This document shows positions 63,828 through 64,000 of a stretch of 64,000 bases of DNA, piece by piece. Position 1 is the first letter of the stretch. Each line of letters opens with the position of its first letter. The notes under the pieces were generated by a model. The model made no database searches. It had not been told where the DNA came from and saw only the letters and a program-made list of their open reading frames with translations. The translations under genes and the position numbers were made by a program. This stretch comes from Pseudomonas chlororaphis (GTDB taxonomy: Bacteria; Pseudomonadota; Gammaproteobacteria; Pseudomonadales; Pseudomonadaceae): NCBI RefSeq assembly GCF_003731765.1, contig NZ_MOAL01000002.1, positions 682,001 through 746,000 of the forward strand, in the 5' to 3' direction.

Positions 63828-63886
63828 AGAACCTCCTGACCATCACAAGCGGGACACGCCCGCGCTTCTCCCAGCCTTGGAGCAAC

Positions 63887-63920
63887 AAAAAAGGCGCGAG
63901 TTCAACACTCGCGCCTTTTT
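63887..63920 (-). terminator. Terminator at the end of secF
   Basis: GGCGCGAGT and ACTCGCGCC with loop TCAAC, flanked by A and T tracts; read leftward six T follow. It ends the secD-secF unit entering from the right edge. Confidence 0.9.
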
Positions 63921-63947
63921 CGTCGACAACCGGAGAAGTAATGACCG

Positions 63948-64000
63948 TCAAGGACGCTCGTCGACTTCCTTCTCGGTGCTCACGGTAGGAATCAGATCCT
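63948..64000 (-). CDS. secF: C-terminal end of SecF (rest outside window)
   Basis: The minus-strand frame ends at 63948 (TGA) and reads DLIPTVSTEKEVDERP before the stop. It is the expected gene by position after suhB and the glycine-zipper gene, and SecF tails in pseudomonads are charged like this. Only 16 codons are visible, so the call rests mainly on gene order. The terminator at 63887-63920 fits. Confidence 0.6.
   Translation of the reverse strand, partial: DLIPTVSTEKEVDERP

Overview
The window is 64 kb of a high-GC gammaproteobacterial chromosome, almost certainly a fluorescent Pseudomonas of the P. fluorescens group. The evidence is GTAGGAGC...GCTCCTAC REP/REPIN elements between genes, an OprB porin next to a PQQ glucose dehydrogenase, and a right half (about 29.5-64 kb) whose gene order, as I remember it, largely follows the P. 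aeruginosa segment from tadA (PA3767) to secF (PA3820). I see no prophage, insertion sequence, CRISPR array, rRNA or tRNA gene.

Left part (0-14.5 kb), envelope and nutrient acquisition: the end of a class A-type penicillin-binding protein; a PadR regulator with a histidine-rich N-terminus coupled to a siderophore-interacting ferric reductase (YqjI/YqjH-like); a Pr6Pr membrane protein and a VF530 protein; a ZnuD-like TonB receptor behind a Zur-box-like palindrome; a tandem array of four REPINs with an exact 111-bp period; a MocR-type regulator divergent from a BenE-family transporter with AATCGATT palindromes between them; and the oprB-gcd pair for periplasmic glucose oxidation.

Middle (14.6-32.6 kb), the more variable part: a Nudix hydrolase, four small unrecognised genes of which two look like immunity proteins without a toxin, and two paralogous membrane GGDEF-EAL proteins. 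One paralog lies inside a tightly overlapping operon with a predicted type-1 copper (amicyanin-like) periplasmic protein, a DUF3034 protein and a truncated-haemoglobin lipoprotein. I regard this as the best candidate for an undescribed system: copper redox protein, haem lipoprotein, probable outer-membrane protein and c-di-GMP signalling protein made together. Next come a second Lon-type protease (AsrA-like), a chagasin-type protease inhibitor, a lysoplasmalogenase, cmoA-cmoB, tadA coupled to a multicopper oxidase, and a HicAB-like two-gene module.

Right part (32.6-64 kb), core genome: guaB/guaA; a zinc-ribbon protein, a TauE/SafE transporter and a LysR regulator; xseA and an M23 peptidase; leuA; an omega-amidase/aminotransferase pair; the long leftward cluster rlmN-pilW-rodZ-ispG-hisS-yfgM-bamB-der; ndk; the complete ISC iron-sulfur operon (iscR-iscS-iscU-iscA-hscB-hscA-fdx-iscX) behind two IscR-like sites; cysE-trmJ; suhB; a glycine-zipper protein; and the last codons of secF. 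Many junctions overlap by TGATG or ATGA, indicating translational coupling.
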